Origin: Wocania ichthyoenteri Th78
GTDB taxonomy: Bacteria > Bacteroidota > Bacteroidia > Flavobacteriales > Flavobacteriaceae
NCBI RefSeq assembly: GCF_000789235.1
Contig: NZ_KN525716.1
Span: 558,001-622,000, forward strand
Length of the DNA stretch: 64,000 nt
Direction: 5' to 3'
Within the stretch, counting starts at the first letter, position 1. Every line of letters starts with the position of its first letter. Under the pieces are notes generated by a model. The model was not told the DNA's origin. It made no database searches and was given only the letters and a program-made list of their open reading frames with translations. Made by a program: the position numbers and the translations under genes. Below are positions 26,082-36,483 of this stretch, piece after piece.

Positions 26082-28349
26082 TTAAGCGTTTTGCTTTTTA
26101 ATTAAATTAAGTGCAGATCCCTCGTTATACCATTCGATTTGCGACTCGTTGTAAGTATGATTCAATTTGATAAGATCTTTAGATCCATCTTCATGAACAG
26201 CTTCTAGCGTTAATTGTTTTCCTGGAGCGAATGCGTTTAAATCGATAAAGTTAAATGTATCGTTCTCTTGGATTAAATCGTAATCGCTCTCGTTAGCAAA
26301 GGTTAAACCTAACATTCCTTGTTTTTTAAGGTTTGTTTCGTGGATACGTGCAAACGATTTTACGATAACCGCAGCTACACCCAAATGACGTGGTTGCATT
26401 GCAGCGTGCTCTCTAGATGAGCCTTCACCATAGTTATGATCGCCAACTACAATGGTTTTAATACCAGCAGCTTTATATGCTCTTGCCGTATCTGGAACAC
26501 CTCCGTATTCTCCCGTTAATTGATTTTTAACAAAATTGGTTTTCTTACCAAAGGCATTTACTGCACCTATTAAAGTGTTGTTTGCAATATTATCTAAATG
26601 CCCTCTAAAACGTAACCATGGACCTGCCATAGAAATATGATCGGTAGTACATTTTCCGAATGCTTTTATTAAAAGTTTAGCACCTGTAATTGAATTCCCA
26701 ATTGGTGTGAACGGTTCTAATAATTGTAAACGTTCTGAATCGTCTTTTACTGAAACTTGCACATGGCTACCATCAGCTTCTGGGGCTAAATAGCCATTAT
26801 CATCTACAGCGAAACCTTTTGGTGGTAACTCCCATCCTGTTGGCTCATCGAACATCACTTCTTGTCCGTTTTCATTAATTAACTTATCTGTTAACGGATT
26901 GAAATCTAAACGTCCAGCAACTGCTATAGCTGCTGTTAATTCTGGTGATGCTACAAAGGCATGAGTGTTTGGGTTTCCGTCGGCTCGCTTAGCAAAGTTT
27001 CTATTAAAAGAATGTACGATGCTGTTTTTTGGTGCGTTCTTAGGGTCTGAATATCTTGCCCATTGTCCAATACATGGACCACAAGCATTGGTGAATATTT
27101 TAGCGTCTAGGTTTTCGAAAATTCCAAGAATACCATCGCGTTCTGCTGTAAAGCGTACTTGCTCTGAACCTGGGTTGATACCTAATTCGGCTTTCATTTT
27201 TAAACCTTTATCTAAAGCTTGTTGTGCGATAGATGATGCTCTTGATAAATCCTCATAAGATGAGTTTGTACAAGAACCTATTAATCCCCACTCTACTTTT
27301 AAAGGCCACTCGTTTGCAGTCGCTTTTTCAGTCATTGCTTTACCAACTGTTGTTGATAAATCTGGAGTGAAAGGGCCATTTAATAATGGACCTAATTCTG
27401 ATAAATTGATTTCTATAACTTGATCGAAATATTGTTCTGGATTTGCATAAACTTCTGCATCAGCAGTTAAGTGTTGTTTTACAGTGTTTGCAGCATCAGC
27501 AACATCTGCTCTATCAGTAGCTCGTAAATAACGTTCCATAGACTCATCGTATCCAAAAGTAGAAGTCGTTGCTCCTATTTCAGCTCCCATGTTACAAATA
27601 GTTCCTTTTCCTGTACACGACATTGAAGTTGCTCCAGGTCCGAAATATTCAACGATAGCTCCTGTACCTCCTTTAACAGTAAGAATTTCTGCTACTTTTA
27701 AAATGACATCTTTTGGTGCAGTCCATCCTGAAAGTTTACCAGTTAATTTAACACCTATTAATTTTGGAAATTTAAGCTCCCAAGCCATACCAGCCATAAC
27801 ATCAACAGCATCTGCGCCACCAACACCAATAGCAACCATACCTAATCCCCCTGCATTTACAGTATGCGAATCGGTACCAATCATCATTCCTCCTGGGAAT
27901 GCATAATTTTCTAATACTACTTGGTGAATAATACCTGCTCCTGGTTTCCAGAAACCTATACCGTATTTATTTGACACTGATTCTAAGAAATTAAAAACCT
28001 CACTACTTACATTGTTAGCGTGTTTTAAATCTGTTGCAGCGCCTTCTTTTGCTTGGATTAAGTGATCGCAATGTACCGTTGTTGGTACAGCAACTTTAGT
28101 TTTTCCTGCTTGCATAAACTGCAATAATGCCATTTGTGCTGTAGCATCTTGACATGCAATTCTATCTGGTGCAAAATCGACATAATCCTTTCCTCTTGCA
28201 AAGGCTTTAGTAGGATTACCATCCCATAGATGAGAATACAATATCTTTTCAGATAGCGTTAATGGTTTACCCACAATCTCGCGAGCTTTATCTACTCGTT
28301 CTGCCATTTTGGTGTAAACACCTTTTATCATATCGATGTCAAATGCCAT
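26082..28349 (-). CDS. aconitate hydratase (mitochondrial-type)
   Basis: TCA-cycle [4Fe-4S] enzyme interconverting citrate and isocitrate. 755 residues, the size of mitochondrial-type aconitase rather than the about 890-residue AcnA/IRP or AcnB types. Cluster cysteines: [10 protein letters not shown] and the pair in [11 protein letters not shown]. Other blocks: [33 protein letters not shown], and in the C-terminal swivel domain [21 protein letters not shown]. Monocistronic, with own promoter box and terminator. Confidence 0.97.
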   Translation of the reverse strand: MAFDIDMIKGVYTKMAERVDKAREIVGKPLTLSEKILYSHLWDGNPTKAFARGKDYVDFAPDRIACQDATAQMALLQFMQAGKTKVAVPTTVHCDHLIQAKEGAATDLKHANNVSSEVFNFLESVSNKYGIGFWKPGAGIIHQVVLENYAFPGGMMIGTDSHTVNAGGLGMVAIGVGGADAVDVMAGMAWELKFPKLIGVKLTGKLSGWTAPKDVILKVAEILTVKGGTGAIVEYFGPGATSMSCTGKGTICNMGAEIGATTSTFGYDESMERYLRATDRADVADAANTVKQHLTADAEVYANPEQYFDQVIEINLSELGPLLNGPFTPDLSTTVGKAMTEKATANEWPLKVEWGLIGSCTNSSYEDLSRASSIAQQALDKGLKMKAELGINPGSEQVRFTAERDGILGIFENLDAKIFTNACGPCIGQWARYSDPKNAPKNSIVHSFNRNFAKRADGNPNTHAFVASPELTAAIAVAGRLDFNPLTDKLINENGQEVMFDEPTGWELPPKGFAVDDNGYLAPEADGSHVQVSVKDDSERLQLLEPFTPIGNSITGAKLLIKAFGKCTTDHISMAGPWLRFRGHLDNIANNTLIGAVNAFGKKTNFVKNQLTGEYGGVPDTARAYKAAGIKTIVVGDHNYGEGSSREHAAMQPRHLGVAAVIVKSFARIHETNLKKQGMLGLTFANESDYDLIQENDTFNFIDLNAFAPGKQLTLEAVHEDGSKDLIKLNHTYNESQIEWYNEGSALNLIKKQNA

Positions 28350-28389
28350 ATTTTATTTATTTTAATTTGTTCAGTTTTTCAAAGTCTTG

Positions 28390-28397
28390 CAAAAATA
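28390..28397 (-). promoter_or_regulatory. promoter -7 element of aconitase
   Basis: TATTTTTG on the minus strand, 40 bases before the ATG at 28349. Confidence 0.45.
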
Positions 28398-28617
28398 CAA
28401 ATAATAGAATGCATTAAAAAATTCTAATCAAATCTATTATAATTTTAAATAATTCGCAATTTAAATAATACTACTATTGCTTAAAATAAGGATTCATCAA
28501 AATAACTATATTAAAACTTTTAAATTAACAAAAAAAGAAGCCTGATATATTCATTTTTGCTTCATTGAAAAAAGTAATATGAGAATAACAATACTCTATT
28601 TATATATTTAATAATCT

Positions 28618-28625
28618 TAAGTTTG
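28618..28625 (+). promoter_or_regulatory. promoter -7 element of the polytopic membrane protein gene
   Basis: TAAGTTTG fits TAnnTTTG and ends 17 bases before the ATG at 28643. Confidence 0.45.
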
Positions 28626-28642
28626 CAACAAACGATAACTAT

Positions 28643-30331
28643 ATGCTACTCATTTTTTTAAGTTGGATTTATATTTTTATCACAGCTAAAAACTTTGGAA
28701 TCTTATTTACAAAAATTTTAGGTATTAAGACTTGCAATGTTATTATTCTTCAAGTATTAGGACTTTTCTTTTATGCTATAATTACAAGTTTTTCTGCCTT
28801 TTTTATTAGAATACATATTGAATATTATCTATTTATTCTATGTATAAATATTTTACTTACCTATAGATATCGAAGTATTATTAAAGATTATTTTAATTCT
28901 ACCCTTCTATTATTTAAAAAATTAAAACTTCAATATAAAATTCTTTATTTATTTCTGTTCATTATCATATTAGCACAAAGCAGTACTAAACCATATCTTA
29001 TTGATAATGAAACGTATTACATCCAAACTATAAAATGGCTTAACGAATATGGATATGTAAAGGGGTTGGCAAATGTACACATGTTTTTTGGTCAGAATTC
29101 GTCGTGGCACATTATACAAGCTGGTTTTAATTTTCCTTTTTTATCAGGTTTTTATAATGATTTAAATGGTTTTTTATTTGTAATATTTAGCTTTTTTGCT
29201 GTTGAAAAGTTAAATGACTACAACAATGGAGAAAACATTCAAAGTTTTAGTTTAGGACTAGTACTTTTATTTTCTCTCTTTTTAATGCAGTTTGTTAATG
29301 CACCATCTCCAGATTTAATTATTTTTTTAATAACGCCATATATACTTTATCTATTTATTACAGAATACAAAAACATAGTAATAAACGACTTTAAAATTAT
29401 TTTAAGTTTAGTGCTCTTTTTATGTTTTGTTAAAGTGACTATGGCTCTTTTATCAATTTTAGTTATAATTCTTTTCTTAAAGAATTATAAAACTTTAAAA
29501 AGAGGAATATGGCAATATTCATTTTTAAGCATACTTGTTTTTGGTTTATTCATTGTGAAAAATATAATTATTTCTGGATATTTATTATATCCACTAACTC
29601 AATTTGATATTTTAAATTTTGAATGGAAGCAACCAAAAGCTCTTATTGAATTCTATAAAAATGGCACATATTTAGCAGGTATGAATAATGTAGATGTATC
29701 TTCTTTTAGCTTTTTAGAAAAAATAGCACATTGGTTAAATATACCAAAGTTACATGGTGTATTTAATAAAACATACATTTTATTAATACTTGTATTTCCT
29801 TGGGTTATTTATAAAAGCAAACACAAACACAGCTTATTTACAATCTATATTTTGGCAATCTTACAACTTGTTATATTATGGTTTACATCGCCTCAGTACA
29901 GGTTCTTTTTTGTGTTTGTTTCATTTTTAGCTATTCAATTATTTGTTACTATTATAAAAAACAAGAAAGTTGGATTGTATTTAGTGACTCTATCTATTAT
30001 TCTAAGTGCTATTCCTATTTTTATAACTATAAATTTGAACACGTTTACAAGTAATGACTTTGCGATGGAATTGAATACATTCCGATTGAGAAACATTATT
30101 ATTCCAGAAAAGAATACTAAAACTGAAACCAAATTTACTAAGCATAATATTGATGGTTTTGAATTTAACTCACCAAGTGAAGATACCTTTTTTTGGGCTA
30201 CTGGAAATGGCGAATTACCTTGTGTAAACAAGAAACAGATAGACTATATAAGATATTATTATAATTATATTCCGCAAATGCGAACCGATAATTTAAAAGA
30301 TGGATTTAAATCTTATTTAATTGAAAAATAA
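28643..30331 (+). CDS. polytopic membrane protein, LIC_10190-like, possible GT-C glycosyltransferase
   Basis: 562 residues with roughly 12 membrane helices over residues 1-470 and a soluble C-terminal tail of about 80 residues. After the third or fourth helix comes STKPYLIDNETYYIQTIKWLNEYGYVKGLANVHMFFGQNSSWH, a conserved-looking extracytoplasmic loop with the acidic DNE reminiscent of GT-C enzymes, which use an Asp/Glu in the first large loop. Such proteins are commonly annotated as LIC_10190 family. Function in surface glycan transfer is inference. It faces the MoxR operon convergently, with six bases between stops. Confidence 0.7.
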   Translation: MLLIFLSWIYIFITAKNFGILFTKILGIKTCNVIILQVLGLFFYAIITSFSAFFIRIHIEYYLFILCINILLTYRYRSIIKDYFNSTLLLFKKLKLQYKILYLFLFIIILAQSSTKPYLIDNETYYIQTIKWLNEYGYVKGLANVHMFFGQNSSWHIIQAGFNFPFLSGFYNDLNGFLFVIFSFFAVEKLNDYNNGENIQSFSLGLVLLFSLFLMQFVNAPSPDLIIFLITPYILYLFITEYKNIVINDFKIILSLVLFLCFVKVTMALLSILVIILFLKNYKTLKRGIWQYSFLSILVFGLFIVKNIIISGYLLYPLTQFDILNFEWKQPKALIEFYKNGTYLAGMNNVDVSSFSFLEKIAHWLNIPKLHGVFNKTYILLILVFPWVIYKSKHKHSLFTIYILAILQLVILWFTSPQYRFFFVFVSFLAIQLFVTIIKNKKVGLYLVTLSIILSAIPIFITINLNTFTSNDFAMELNTFRLRNIIIPEKNTKTETKFTKHNIDGFEFNSPSEDTFFWATGNGELPCVNKKQIDYIRYYYNYIPQMRTDNLKDGFKSYLIEK

Positions 30332-30337
30332 CTAGTA

Positions 30338-31291
30338 TTAAAAAAGACTTTCAATAATCTGATCTTCAGTAACACCTTCAGCTTCAGCTTTGTAATTTTT
30401 AATAATACGATGCCTTAAAATACTATTAGCTACTGCTTGAACATTCTCAATATCTGGAGAAAACTTACCAAGAATTGCAGCATGTGTTTTAGCCGCTAAA
30501 ATTAGATTTTGCGAGGCTCTTGGTCCTGCTCCCCAATCTATGTATGTTTTAACTAAGTCGTTTGCTGCATCTGTATTTGGTCTTGTTTTACCAACCATAG
30601 TTACGGCATATTCAACAACATTATCGGCAACAGGCATACGTCGAATAAGCTGTTGAAAATCTATAATTTGCTGTGCAGAAAACAGAGCATTTACTTCAAC
30701 TTGCTTGTCGGTAGTCGTTGTTTTTACTACTTGAACTTCCTCCTCAAAAGATGGATACCCCAAGTTAATAGCAAACATAAAACGGTCTAATTGTGCCTCT
30801 GGTAACGGATACGTCCCTTCTTGCTCAATAGGGTTTTGTGTGGCTAAAACAAAATACGGTAAACTTAATTTATAATGATGTCCAGCTACTGTCACCGCAC
30901 GTTCTTGCATCGCTTCTAATAAAGCTGCTTGGGTTTTTGGTGGTGTTCTGTTAATCTCGTCTGCTAAAATTATATTTGCAAAAATAGGGCCTTTTATAAA
31001 TTTAAAATGTCGGTCTTCATCTAAGATTTCGCTACCAAGAATATCACTTGGCATTAAATCTGGAGTAAATTGAATACGCTTAAAATCGAGACCTAAGGCT
31101 TGTGCAATGGTATTTACCATTAATGTTTTTGCTAAACCCGGAACACCAATAAGTAAGGAGTGACCGCCAGAAAAAATAGAAATTAAAATTTGATTTACAA
31201 CCTCATCTTGACCAACAATAACTTTGGCTATTTCGGTTTTTAAATCTTTATATCGCTTTACAAATTGTTCTACGGCAGCTACATCCGACAT
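30338..31291 (-). CDS. MoxR-family AAA+ ATPase
   Basis: 317 residues. Walker A GVPGLAKT (49-56), Walker B ILADEINRTPPKTQAALLEAMQE, sensor region ATQNPIEQEGTYPLPEAQLDRFMF, and the MoxR winged end (GAGPRASQNLILAAKTHA, HRIIKNY). MoxR ATPases act as chaperone-like activators, usually with VWA/DUF58 proteins. None of those partners lies here; instead it is the last gene of the foldase operon, 4 bases behind surA. Confidence 0.93.
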   Translation of the reverse strand: MSDVAAVEQFVKRYKDLKTEIAKVIVGQDEVVNQILISIFSGGHSLLIGVPGLAKTLMVNTIAQALGLDFKRIQFTPDLMPSDILGSEILDEDRHFKFIKGPIFANIILADEINRTPPKTQAALLEAMQERAVTVAGHHYKLSLPYFVLATQNPIEQEGTYPLPEAQLDRFMFAINLGYPSFEEEVQVVKTTTTDKQVEVNALFSAQQIIDFQQLIRRMPVADNVVEYAVTMVGKTRPNTDAANDLVKTYIDWGAGPRASQNLILAAKTHAAILGKFSPDIENVQAVANSILRHRIIKNYKAEAEGVTEDQIIESLF

Positions 31292-31295
31292 ATAT

Positions 31296-32711
31296 TTATT
31301 GTTTTAACCAGTTACTAGAAAAATCGCAATCTCTATGTTTTCCGCTAACTTTAATATAAGTATCTAATATTTTTTCTTTTTGCCATTTTTCTATAGCAAT
31401 AACTCTTTTTTCGTTTAGAGCTTGCTCTTTTATTTTTAAATAATCACGTGCATAATCAGCTTCATGCTCATTAATTCTATCTGTAACCATTAAAATTTTA
31501 AATTTAACTGTTCCTCTTCTATCCTCTTCTTTTAATACTAAACTTACTTCATTATCTTTTAAATTTTGAATCTGAGCATATAATTCAGGATCCATTCTGG
31601 TTAACTCAAAATTATAATCTTGTGTTTGCGGATTAATTAATTGTCCGCCATCAAACTTTGTCTCTTTTTCGTCACTCGATTCTCTTGCTGCTTCTGCAAA
31701 AGCAATATCGCCATCAACAATACTTTGTCTCACTTTTTCCAAGCGTTCTTTGGCTTCTTTAATAGCATCATCTGAAACTTTAGGAATTAATAAAATATGA
31801 CTTATATCATATTGTTGTCCTCTAATTTTTTCAAGTTTAATAATATGGAATCCAAATTCTGTTTCAAAAGGATCTGATATTTCCCCTTCTTGTAACGAAA
31901 AAGCAACATCTCTAAACTCTTTAACCATTCTAGGTTTTTTTCTATCTAAAGTATAGATATAACTTGACTCTTTCATTCCAGGATCTTGACCATACAAAAC
32001 CACTTTTGACCTAAAACTAGCTCCATTTTCTACAACATCTGCTTTAAAACCTTTTAAACGATCAATTATTTTTTGTTTTTCATCTTCAGATACTTCTGGT
32101 GCTGCTACAATTTGTGCAACCTTAAGCTCTGTACCAAATGTAGGTCTTTCGTCTTCTGGAATTTTATTAAAAAATATTCTAACTTCATCCGGAGTAATAT
32201 CTACATCTTCAACAATTTTAGCTTGCATTTTTGAAGCTAATTGATTGTTTTTTATAATCTCAAATATTTCGTCTCTGTAGCTTTTTTCATCTTCTTTTTT
32301 ATGAATTTCCAAAAGTTTTTCCATTGAACCTCCAGTTTGTTGTAAAAACTGTTGTATTGTATAATCTACTTGTTGAAGAATTTCTGCACTAGACACTTGA
32401 ATACTATCTTGAACAGCATGATGTGAGTACAATTTATTTTCTAAAAGTTTACCAAATAACTCACATGGCTTTATTACATTAATATCTACACCTTGAACTT
32501 CTAATTGTTTATATTCTTTATCTAAATCAGATTCTAAAACAATATAATCGCCTACTACAGCTGCAACACCATCTACTTTTTTTGCGTTAAAAGTATTTTT
32601 TACTGTATCTGCTTTTTTTACAGTTTCTTTTACTTCATCTTCAATAATCTCTTGCGCAGACATAACATTCACAGTTAGTAAGGTTATGCTTAAAATAAAT
32701 ATATACTTCAA
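31296..32711 (-). CDS. SurA-like periplasmic peptidyl-prolyl isomerase
   Basis: Chaperone/foldase for outer-membrane proteins. N-terminal SurA helical domain (VDGVAAVVGDYIVLESDLDKEYKQL), then two parvulin units: AQIVAAPEVSEDEKQ...FGFHIIKLEKI and ISHILLIPKVSDDAIK...GGQL. I prefer a TTG start at 32711, one base after the stop of the upstream gene, because it yields a textbook signal peptide (MKYIFILSITLLTVNVMSAQ); the in-frame ATG at 32750 would add 13 residues before it and overlap the upstream gene by 38 bases. About 471 residues. Confidence 0.9.
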   Translation of the reverse strand: MKYIFILSITLLTVNVMSAQEIIEDEVKETVKKADTVKNTFNAKKVDGVAAVVGDYIVLESDLDKEYKQLEVQGVDINVIKPCELFGKLLENKLYSHHAVQDSIQVSSAEILQQVDYTIQQFLQQTGGSMEKLLEIHKKEDEKSYRDEIFEIIKNNQLASKMQAKIVEDVDITPDEVRIFFNKIPEDERPTFGTELKVAQIVAAPEVSEDEKQKIIDRLKGFKADVVENGASFRSKVVLYGQDPGMKESSYIYTLDRKKPRMVKEFRDVAFSLQEGEISDPFETEFGFHIIKLEKIRGQQYDISHILLIPKVSDDAIKEAKERLEKVRQSIVDGDIAFAEAARESSDEKETKFDGGQLINPQTQDYNFELTRMDPELYAQIQNLKDNEVSLVLKEEDRRGTVKFKILMVTDRINEHEADYARDYLKIKEQALNEKRVIAIEKWQKEKILDTYIKVSGKHRDCDFSSNWLKQ

Positions 32712-32712
32712 A

Positions 32713-33567
32713 TTAATTATAAATTTCAAATTGTTTGTTTTTAATAGCATCTTTTGTAATATCTTTTTCTAATTCTCTAATAAGTTCTAACTTCCTTTTA
32801 TTAATAACTATTTGCTTAATTGTTGGCTTAACATATTCCAACGGTGCGGTTTCGTTACGCAACAAAACATTATTAATTTGCATCAAATATACTCCTAATG
32901 AATCTTTGAGTTGTAAAAAATTAGATTTTTTTAACAGTTCATCTTTATTTTCTGGATTTACTACTGAAATTTTATCCATTACCTGACTTACTTTTATCCA
33001 AATTGAATCATTTAATGAAAAAGATTTAAACTGAATAGAGATAGAATCTAACTCTTTTTTATCCTTTAAATTAAAGCGTTGAAACTTCTCTTTTATAGCT
33101 TTAAAGTTGATTATATTTTCATCTACATGCACATAACGAAACTTAATAAGCTCTTCATTTAATTTAAAGGCTTCTTTATTATTTTCATAATACGTTTCAG
33201 CCTCATCATTAGCTAATGTAGTATCGATGTTTTTTTTTACTAAGGCTTCAATATAGGCTTTAGTATACAAATCGTTTTTATATTGCTCTATTAACTTATT
33301 AAATGTTGCTTGTTTTTCTTCACTCAAATTTAGCATAGCACCATCTACAAACAATTGTTGTGTTGCCCAGCGATTAATGGAATTTTGAACTAATAAAACA
33401 CTATCCTCTTTTGTGGTAGCATCTGTGATTAAGTCTTTTATATCGTCATCATACAAATAGGCTTCGTTAACCCTTGCAATTGGAATTCTATCGTCTGCCT
33501 TTTTAAAAAAAGAGCACGATGTAGTTATAATGACTACTATTAAAAATATGAGGGTTTTAAATTTCAA
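32713..33567 (-). CDS. lipoprotein of the foldase operon, SurA-N-like
   Basis: 284 residues. Lipobox IITTSC with lipidated C18. The next residues RIPIARVNEAYLYDDDIKDLI match the SurA/PpiD N-terminal chaperone entry motif, and the helical body resembles these foldases, but no catalytic parvulin domain is evident. So it is probably a membrane-tethered chaperone. It sits between a two-parvulin protein and SurA, with gaps of 3 bases and about 1 base, which supports a shared role in outer-membrane biogenesis. Confidence 0.8.
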   Translation of the reverse strand: MKFKTLIFLIVVIITTSCSFFKKADDRIPIARVNEAYLYDDDIKDLITDATTKEDSVLLVQNSINRWATQQLFVDGAMLNLSEEKQATFNKLIEQYKNDLYTKAYIEALVKKNIDTTLANDEAETYYENNKEAFKLNEELIKFRYVHVDENIINFKAIKEKFQRFNLKDKKELDSISIQFKSFSLNDSIWIKVSQVMDKISVVNPENKDELLKKSNFLQLKDSLGVYLMQINNVLLRNETAPLEYVKPTIKQIVINKRKLELIRELEKDITKDAIKNKQFEIYN

Positions 33568-33570
33568 AGA

Positions 33571-35523
33571 TTAATTTTTAATTTGATTTTTTACTTTACT
33601 TAGTACGCTTTGGTTAACAACTACTTTATATTTTTCTTTTAGTTGCTTTACCCAGTTTTCTTCTTTATAAGTTTGATAATCGCTTATAATTAAACCTTGA
33701 GCTTCTTCAAAAGTTTTTAGTTTTTTTGGTAGAACTGCTTTTACTTTAGCAACTATAAAAGCTTTATTGTGTTTATAAATTTTAGAAATGCCTTTTGAAA
33801 ATTCAAAATTATCAGGGAGCGCTTGATGAGTAGCATCCATAATACCAGATGTAAAAACCACATGCACTTCACCATTATTATTTACAAGGTTTTTTATGTT
33901 TTCTAAATCCATATTTTGCTCTAATAATTCAGCTACCTTTTTTAAGACTCTTTGTTTCGTAGATGATGCAACAATGGCATCAATACGCTTTGGCAACATG
34001 TATTTTTCTTTATTGGAATTGTAGTAGTTCTGAGTTTTTAAAGAATCTGATTTAGCTGTATTCCAAATAGTAGTTTCCATTAAATCGAAGAGCAGCAAAC
34101 CATCTCTATACTCATTTACAATATGAGCGAATTCTTCATTTTCTTCTTCTAAATGGTTTTCTTGATATTGTATTAATCGTGTATTTAAAAAAGTATTATA
34201 CTTTTCTGAAACAATGGTTTCAAATGTAGATTTAGAATTAGTTCCGCGTTGTGTTTTCTCCAAATAAACTCCAAAATCTTTAAATGAGAATTGTTGGTTT
34301 CCTATTTTGATTAAAGGTGAATCGCCTTTAAAATCTTCAGGAAGTTTCCAAGTATTTTTATAATAATCATCATTTAATATAGAAACGAAATATTCTAAAG
34401 CTGGTTGCTCATCGCTAATATTATATTTAGCTTTAAGTTTAATTGTTAATGCCTCGTCAATTAATTTAGAACGCTCGTCGCGTTTTACTTTAGCTTCTAA
34501 CTCAGATTTTATGTCTGAAAACGGAGGTGCTAATTTTTTAGCATGTAATTTAACAATATGCCAGCCGTATTTAGTTTTAAAAGGCTCAGATACATCATTA
34601 ATGTTTTCTAAATTAAAAGCAACATCTTCAAACTCAGGCGAACTTAATTGTCCGCTAGAAAAAGACGATAACAAACCTCCTTTTAATGCCGAATTTTTAT
34701 CATCAGAAAATTGTTTAGCCAAGGCATCAAAATCTTCGCCTTGGTTTAGTTTTTTATAAATATCTCGTATTCTAGCTTCTGACTTTTCACCTAACGTGTC
34801 GTTTTGTTTAATAGCAACCATAATATGCGCTACAGTACGCTCGCCTCTAGATTTACGCTTATCTATAACTTTAACAATATGATAGCCAAAGCGTGTTCTA
34901 AAAGGTTGAGATATATCGCCAACATTAGTGTTAAACGCTTCGTTTTCGAATTTATAAACCATTCTAAAACCAGAGAAATAGCCTAATTCTTCGCCAAAAA
35001 CAGATTTACCATTGTGCACTTCTTTTCTAACTTTTTCGAAACCTTCAGTTAGAGCTCTATCTCTTAACTTACCAATGGTATTAAACGCCACCAATGTATC
35101 TTGCGGATTTGCATTTTCAGGTATTTTAATTAAAATATGATTTGCTTTTATTTCATAAGATACTCTTTCGTATGCTTCTTCAACCAGCTCATCTGTTACT
35201 TTATTATCATAAATAAAATTTTTGGCTAGTTGCTTTTTGTACGTATTTAATTCTCTTAAATATGATGGCTTTTTATCAAGCTCTAAAACTTGCGCTTCTT
35301 TTAACTTTAATTTATATGTAGTGAAAAGCGATAAATATTCATCTACATCTTTTTGAGACTCATCTTGAACCAAATCAAGGTTTTTATTATACACTCTTAA
35401 AAATTCTGAAACATAAACTGGCTCATTATCAACTGTAAAAAGCACCTCATTATTATCATCCTGAGCATTGACATGTAGCACAATAGCTGTTAATAGTAAA
35501 ATAATAAAATGTTTTAATTGCAT
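33571..35523 (-). CDS. periplasmic peptidyl-prolyl cis-trans isomerase with two parvulin domains
   Basis: 650 residues. Sec signal peptide (MQLKHFIILLLTAIVLHVNAQ). First parvulin domain runs about 125-225 (IKANHILIKIPENANP ... FRTRFGYHIVKVIDKRKSRGE), the second about 230-330 (VAHIMVAIKQND ... GLLSSFSSGQ ... FKTKYGWHIVKL). C-terminal half is helical. First gene of a four-gene minus-strand operon with a good promoter directly upstream. Substrates are probably outer-membrane and T9SS proteins, by inference from SurA-type family function. Confidence 0.92.
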   Translation of the reverse strand: MQLKHFIILLLTAIVLHVNAQDDNNEVLFTVDNEPVYVSEFLRVYNKNLDLVQDESQKDVDEYLSLFTTYKLKLKEAQVLELDKKPSYLRELNTYKKQLAKNFIYDNKVTDELVEEAYERVSYEIKANHILIKIPENANPQDTLVAFNTIGKLRDRALTEGFEKVRKEVHNGKSVFGEELGYFSGFRMVYKFENEAFNTNVGDISQPFRTRFGYHIVKVIDKRKSRGERTVAHIMVAIKQNDTLGEKSEARIRDIYKKLNQGEDFDALAKQFSDDKNSALKGGLLSSFSSGQLSSPEFEDVAFNLENINDVSEPFKTKYGWHIVKLHAKKLAPPFSDIKSELEAKVKRDERSKLIDEALTIKLKAKYNISDEQPALEYFVSILNDDYYKNTWKLPEDFKGDSPLIKIGNQQFSFKDFGVYLEKTQRGTNSKSTFETIVSEKYNTFLNTRLIQYQENHLEEENEEFAHIVNEYRDGLLLFDLMETTIWNTAKSDSLKTQNYYNSNKEKYMLPKRIDAIVASSTKQRVLKKVAELLEQNMDLENIKNLVNNNGEVHVVFTSGIMDATHQALPDNFEFSKGISKIYKHNKAFIVAKVKAVLPKKLKTFEEAQGLIISDYQTYKEENWVKQLKEKYKVVVNQSVLSKVKNQIKN

Positions 35524-35548
35524 GTAGAAAAAATTATTCAGATGGATA

Positions 35549-35578
35549 CAAAAATAGTAATATAAACCTATAATACAA
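35549..35578 (-). promoter_or_regulatory. promoter of the foldase-moxR operon
   Basis: Minus strand: TTG at 35578-35576, 19-base spacer, then TATTTTTG at 35556-35549, 25 bases before the ATG. This matches the Bacteroidota TTG-N19-TAnnTTTG consensus well. Confidence 0.65.
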
Positions 35579-35669
35579 GTTGCTTTAACAAACGTTTAAA
35601 AAGTAAAAATATTACCCCTATTTATATAATATATCTTTACTTTTAACATCCATTTTAATTAAATAAATA

Positions 35670-35906
35670 ATGCGCAAACTAAAACTAATTTGGGATTTTC
35701 GTGGTCCGGATGCTTTAAAAATTGCTGAACATCATGAGATCCATTTAAAAGATTATGTTAAATTAGAAAAATTAAATCTAAAAATTACTGGTTTTGAACC
35801 TATTACAGATTTACACGCCATTGCTTTTATGATTGTTACAGAAGATAATATGAAACCTATTAGAGATGCTTTAAAACCACATCGTGGACAAGTTTATATG
35901 AAATAA
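35670..35906 (+). CDS. small conserved hypothetical protein
   Basis: 78 residues, soluble: MRKLKLIWDFRGPDALKIAEHHEIHLKDYVKLEKL then beta-alpha pattern ITGFEPITDLHAIAFMIVTEDNMKPIRDALKPHRGQVY. The alternation of strands and helices suggests a small ferredoxin-like fold. No family name recognised. A TATCTTTA sequence (near -7 consensus) precedes it. Confidence 0.65.
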   Translation: MRKLKLIWDFRGPDALKIAEHHEIHLKDYVKLEKLNLKITGFEPITDLHAIAFMIVTEDNMKPIRDALKPHRGQVYMK

Positions 35907-35979
35907 AATCTATTTCTTTACTATTGTAAAGTAATTAAACTAGCCTAATATTAAAAAATATTCAATATAAAAATAACCC

Positions 35980-36013
35980 TTGACACAATACGACACAAAC
36001 CCATATAAATTTG
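35980..36013 (+). promoter_or_regulatory. promoter of the VOC protein gene
   Basis: TTG (35980-35982), 23-base spacer, TAAATTTG (36006-36013), then 32 bases to the ATG at 36046. Confidence 0.6.
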
Positions 36014-36045
36014 CATATAAGTTTAACAATTAAATCAAATTAAAA

Positions 36046-36423
36046 ATGAAAAATGCAATTAGCTGGTTTGAAATTCCGGTAAAAAATTACGAAAGAGCAA
36101 AACAATTTTACACAACCGTAATGGACTCCGAAATCACAGATCACCACATGCCAGAGCAGAATACGAAATATGGTATGTTTCCTTATGATAACGACAACAA
36201 TGGTGTTGGCGGAGGTCTTATTGAAGCCGAAGGGCAAAACCCAACTTCTGATGGTTGCACCCTTTATTTAAATGGCGGTGAAGATTTAAATGTAGCACTT
36301 GAAAAGGTAGAAAATGCAGGTGGAAAAGTATTAATACCAAAAACGGATATTGGCGAAAATGGATTTATGGCTCAGTTTTTAGATACTGAAGGAAACCGTA
36401 TTGCACTACACTCTTTTATGTAG
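36046..36423 (+). CDS. VOC (glyoxalase/bleomycin-resistance superfamily) protein
   Basis: 125 residues with the paired beta-alpha-beta-beta-beta modules: ISWFEIPVKNYERAKQFYTTVM at the start and LEKVENAGGKVLIPKTDIGENGFMAQFLDTEGNRIALHS at the end, the latter typical of VOC members. Metal ligands are incomplete compared with true glyoxalase I. Substrate unknown. The next gene is a WYL-domain regulator 60 bases downstream, which could control it. Confidence 0.9.
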   Translation: MKNAISWFEIPVKNYERAKQFYTTVMDSEITDHHMPEQNTKYGMFPYDNDNNGVGGGLIEAEGQNPTSDGCTLYLNGGEDLNVALEKVENAGGKVLIPKTDIGENGFMAQFLDTEGNRIALHSFM

Positions 36424-36468
36424 TAATTCTAATTAAAAAACGAGATAGTGAATTGTAAAACGGTTCAC

Positions 36469-36476
36469 TATCTTTG
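36469..36476 (+). promoter_or_regulatory. promoter -7 element of the WYL regulator
   Basis: TATCTTTG ends 7 bases before the ATG at 36484, supporting that ATG rather than the upstream in-frame GTG. A TTG lies 13 bases upstream, shorter than the usual spacer. Confidence 0.5.
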
Positions 36477-36483
36477 TTATAAT

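Noticed and set aside
27589-27906. 105-codon ORF on the plus strand
   Set aside because: Entirely antisense to the conserved aconitase gene; composition is that of a shadow frame.
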